Shown one piece after another: positions 62,900 through 64,000 of a stretch of DNA of 64,000 nucleotides. Each line of letters starts with the position of its first letter. Within the stretch, counting starts at the first letter, position 1. Position numbers and translations under genes: made by a program. Origin of the DNA: UBA10347 sp905182135 (lineage in GTDB: Bacteria > Actinomycetota > Acidimicrobiia > Acidimicrobiales > UBA10347); the NCBI GenBank assembly GCA_963925805.1, contig CAWUSE010000020.1:1-64000 (forward strand), given 5' to 3'. A model generated the notes under the pieces. That model did no database searches. It was not told where the DNA came from and saw only the letters and a list, made by a program, of their open reading frames with translations.

Positions 62900-63649
62900 T
62901 TAGTCCAGGCCAGAGATGAACTTGATCACAGCCTGGTCGAACTGCTCGGGCTGCTCCGCGTTGATGGCATGACCGCCTTCGAGCGACACCACCTGGAGAT
63001 GCGGAATCAAGTCCTCCGCTTGCTCCACGAACTCTTGAAATGCTTTCTCCCACCGGCCGTTCACCAACAGCACCGGCATGGCGAGTTCAGCCATTCGTTC
63101 GGTCGACTTCCAGGTGTGGCGACGCGCTAAGAACTGGTTGGTCGCCGCCACCGTCATGGCATCGGCGGCCTCGACCATGCGTTGCTTGATTACCTCGGGC
63201 AGCCGCGTGGCATTGATCGGGTGCACAGGCAAGTCTCGTGTCGACGTAATCGTTGGTGGCTCGCCCCCGTTTGAAGACACGCCCTCGCGCTTGATGCCAA
63301 AAGCGGCTCGAGTATTGGTGAAGACCAGGCCTCGCACGCGTTCAGGGTGCGCCAGGCAATACAAGATTGAGATAGCTCCACCCAGCGACTGGCCACACAC
63401 CCACCAGGTCTCGATGTGGCGCTCTATTCGGATGGACTCGAGTTCAGCCAACAGCGCGTCAATCCCGTACGCGTCGGGATCGTCGGGCGCATCAGAGCGC
63501 CCGTGGCCCAGAAGTTCGACCATGAGCAGTCGATAGTGCTTGCCTAACTCGTCTCGGTTCAAGTCCCATTGGGCATTGCTGGATAGAAAGCCGTGGACAA
63601 GCACCATCGGCGGACCTACAGGGTTGCCGGTTTCTTCGACGAACATCAT
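62900..63649 (-). CDS. Alpha/beta hydrolase
   Basis: A 249-aa alpha/beta-hydrolase. HGFLSSNAQW is the oxyanion segment, GQSLGG gives nucleophile Ser88, and GGHAINAEQPEQF gives His227. The acid position, normally Asp in GxxD, reads NGRWEKAF, so Glu201 may replace it. Substrate unknown. The ATG overlaps the stop of the upstream AMP-ligase (ATGA), and the DUF7065-like gene follows after 10 nt, so ligase, hydrolase and DUF7065 genes form one tight unit. Confidence 0.87.
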   Translation of the reverse strand: MMFVEETGNPVGPPMVLVHGFLSSNAQWDLNRDELGKHYRLLMVELLGHGRSDAPDDPDAYGIDALLAELESIRIERHIETWWVCGQSLGGAISILYCLAHPERVRGLVFTNTRAAFGIKREGVSSNGGEPPTITSTRDLPVHPINATRLPEVIKQRMVEAADAMTVAATNQFLARRHTWKSTERMAELAMPVLLVNGRWEKAFQEFVEQAEDLIPHLQVVSLEGGHAINAEQPEQFDQAVIKFISGLD

Positions 63650-64000
63650 GGCGAAACAATCCTCGAGTCGGTGGTGCCCCAGTAACGATCACGCAGCAGA
63701 CGTTTGTAGAGCTTCCCGGTCGGTAGGCGAGGTAGCTCAGATTCGAAGTCGACGGTCCGAGGGCACTTGTAGTGAGCGATGCGATCACGGGCGTATGCGA
63801 TCAACTCGCGGGCCAGCGCCTCATCAGCGACAACGCCCGGTGCAGGCTGAACGACAGCCTTCACCTGCTCGCCCATCTCGGCATCGGGAACGCCGAAAAC
63901 GGCAACGTCCATCACGGAAGGGTGAGCAATCATCGCGTCTTCAATTTCTTGTGGATAAATATTCACACCGCCGCTGATGACCATGTGGGCCCTTCGGTCG
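63646..64000 (-). CDS. AMP-forming acyl-CoA synthetase, C-terminal part (runs off the window)
   Basis: The last about 118 residues of an ANL ligase entering from the right edge. DRRAHMVISGGVNIYPQEIEDA is the hinge/A8 segment, VFGVPDAEMGEQVKAVV the C-terminal domain, and TGKLYKRLLRDRYWG carries the catalytic Lys. It closely resembles the ligase at 47462-49012 and is probably a paralogue. The stop overlaps the hydrolase start. An apparent internal ATG at 63984 is not the start. Confidence 0.9.
   Translation of the reverse strand, partial: DRRAHMVISGGVNIYPQEIEDAMIAHPSVMDVAVFGVPDAEMGEQVKAVVQPAPGVVADEALARELIAYARDRIAHYKCPRTVDFESELPRLPTGKLYKRLLRDRYWGTTDSRIVSP

Overview
The window looks like a chromosome segment from a marine or freshwater actinobacterium of the Acidimicrobiia type (Ilumatobacter-like). 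This is inferred from a mid-to-high GC content, many F420/FMN luciferase-like oxidoreductases, CaiB/BaiF CoA-transferases, crotonases, acyl-CoA synthetases and APH-like phosphotransferases, a long GapB-type GAPDH, a monomeric isocitrate dehydrogenase, and a WW-x-Y-PPEL N-terminal motif often seen in that class. No rRNA, CRISPR array, complete IS element or prophage was found. Two tRNAs (Val-GAC and Cys-GCA) lie near the left edge.

Layout. 1-10 kb: tRNAs, a tail-anchored membrane protein, a family-2 glycosyltransferase, a DUF1330 protein, a dienelactone hydrolase, nadD-rsfS, a primary-like sigma factor, an alpha/beta hydrolase and an LLM monooxygenase. 10-15.3 kb: a glycine-cleavage operon gcvP-gcvT-gcvH behind a tandem glycine riboswitch. 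15.3-27 kb: a BisC/TorA-type molybdoenzyme coupled to an acyl-CoA synthetase, a branched-chain-type binding lipoprotein, a crotonase, a YcaQ/AlkZ-like glycosylase, leuA with a structured leader, an MFS permease and an LLM enzyme. 27-33.3 kb: a decay zone around one intact CoA-transferase, one FG-GAP-like surface protein and a VOC protein. It holds remnants of a beta-helix protein, TfoX, a winged-helix protein, a COG4889-type helicase/nuclease and a GH2 beta-galactosidase. 33.3-44.9 kb: icd, pirin, a LuxI/FeeM-like N-acyltransferase, FAH hydrolase, acyl-CoA dehydrogenase, gapB, a bifunctional beta-oxidation protein and an APH-like kinase. 44.9-64 kb: more acyl-CoA metabolism, including thiolase, SDR, ligases and CoA-transferases.

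The most striking element is at 44947-46416 (minus strand). Two adjacent genes are each broken by an in-frame UGA exactly at a redox motif: UPVC in a GrdB/PrdB-family protein, and CVHU in an AhpD/carboxymuconolactone-decarboxylase-like protein. Each UGA is followed at the right distance by a 7-bp stem-loop with G in the first two loop positions, as expected for bacterial SECIS elements. The most economical reading is a two-gene selenoprotein operon, downstream of a crotonase gene, that an ordinary gene caller splits into four ORFs. No selA/B/D or tRNA-Sec lies in this window, so the machinery must be elsewhere in the genome.

Other items worth attention are the LuxI/FeeM-like synthase with an AT-rich dyad-bearing leader, a 26-bp tandem operator-like repeat in a divergent promoter, and several recognisable gene remnants (DM13 domain, zinc alcohol dehydrogenase, 3-hydroxyisobutyrate dehydrogenase, lacZ). 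These show ongoing gene loss in the intergenic gaps.
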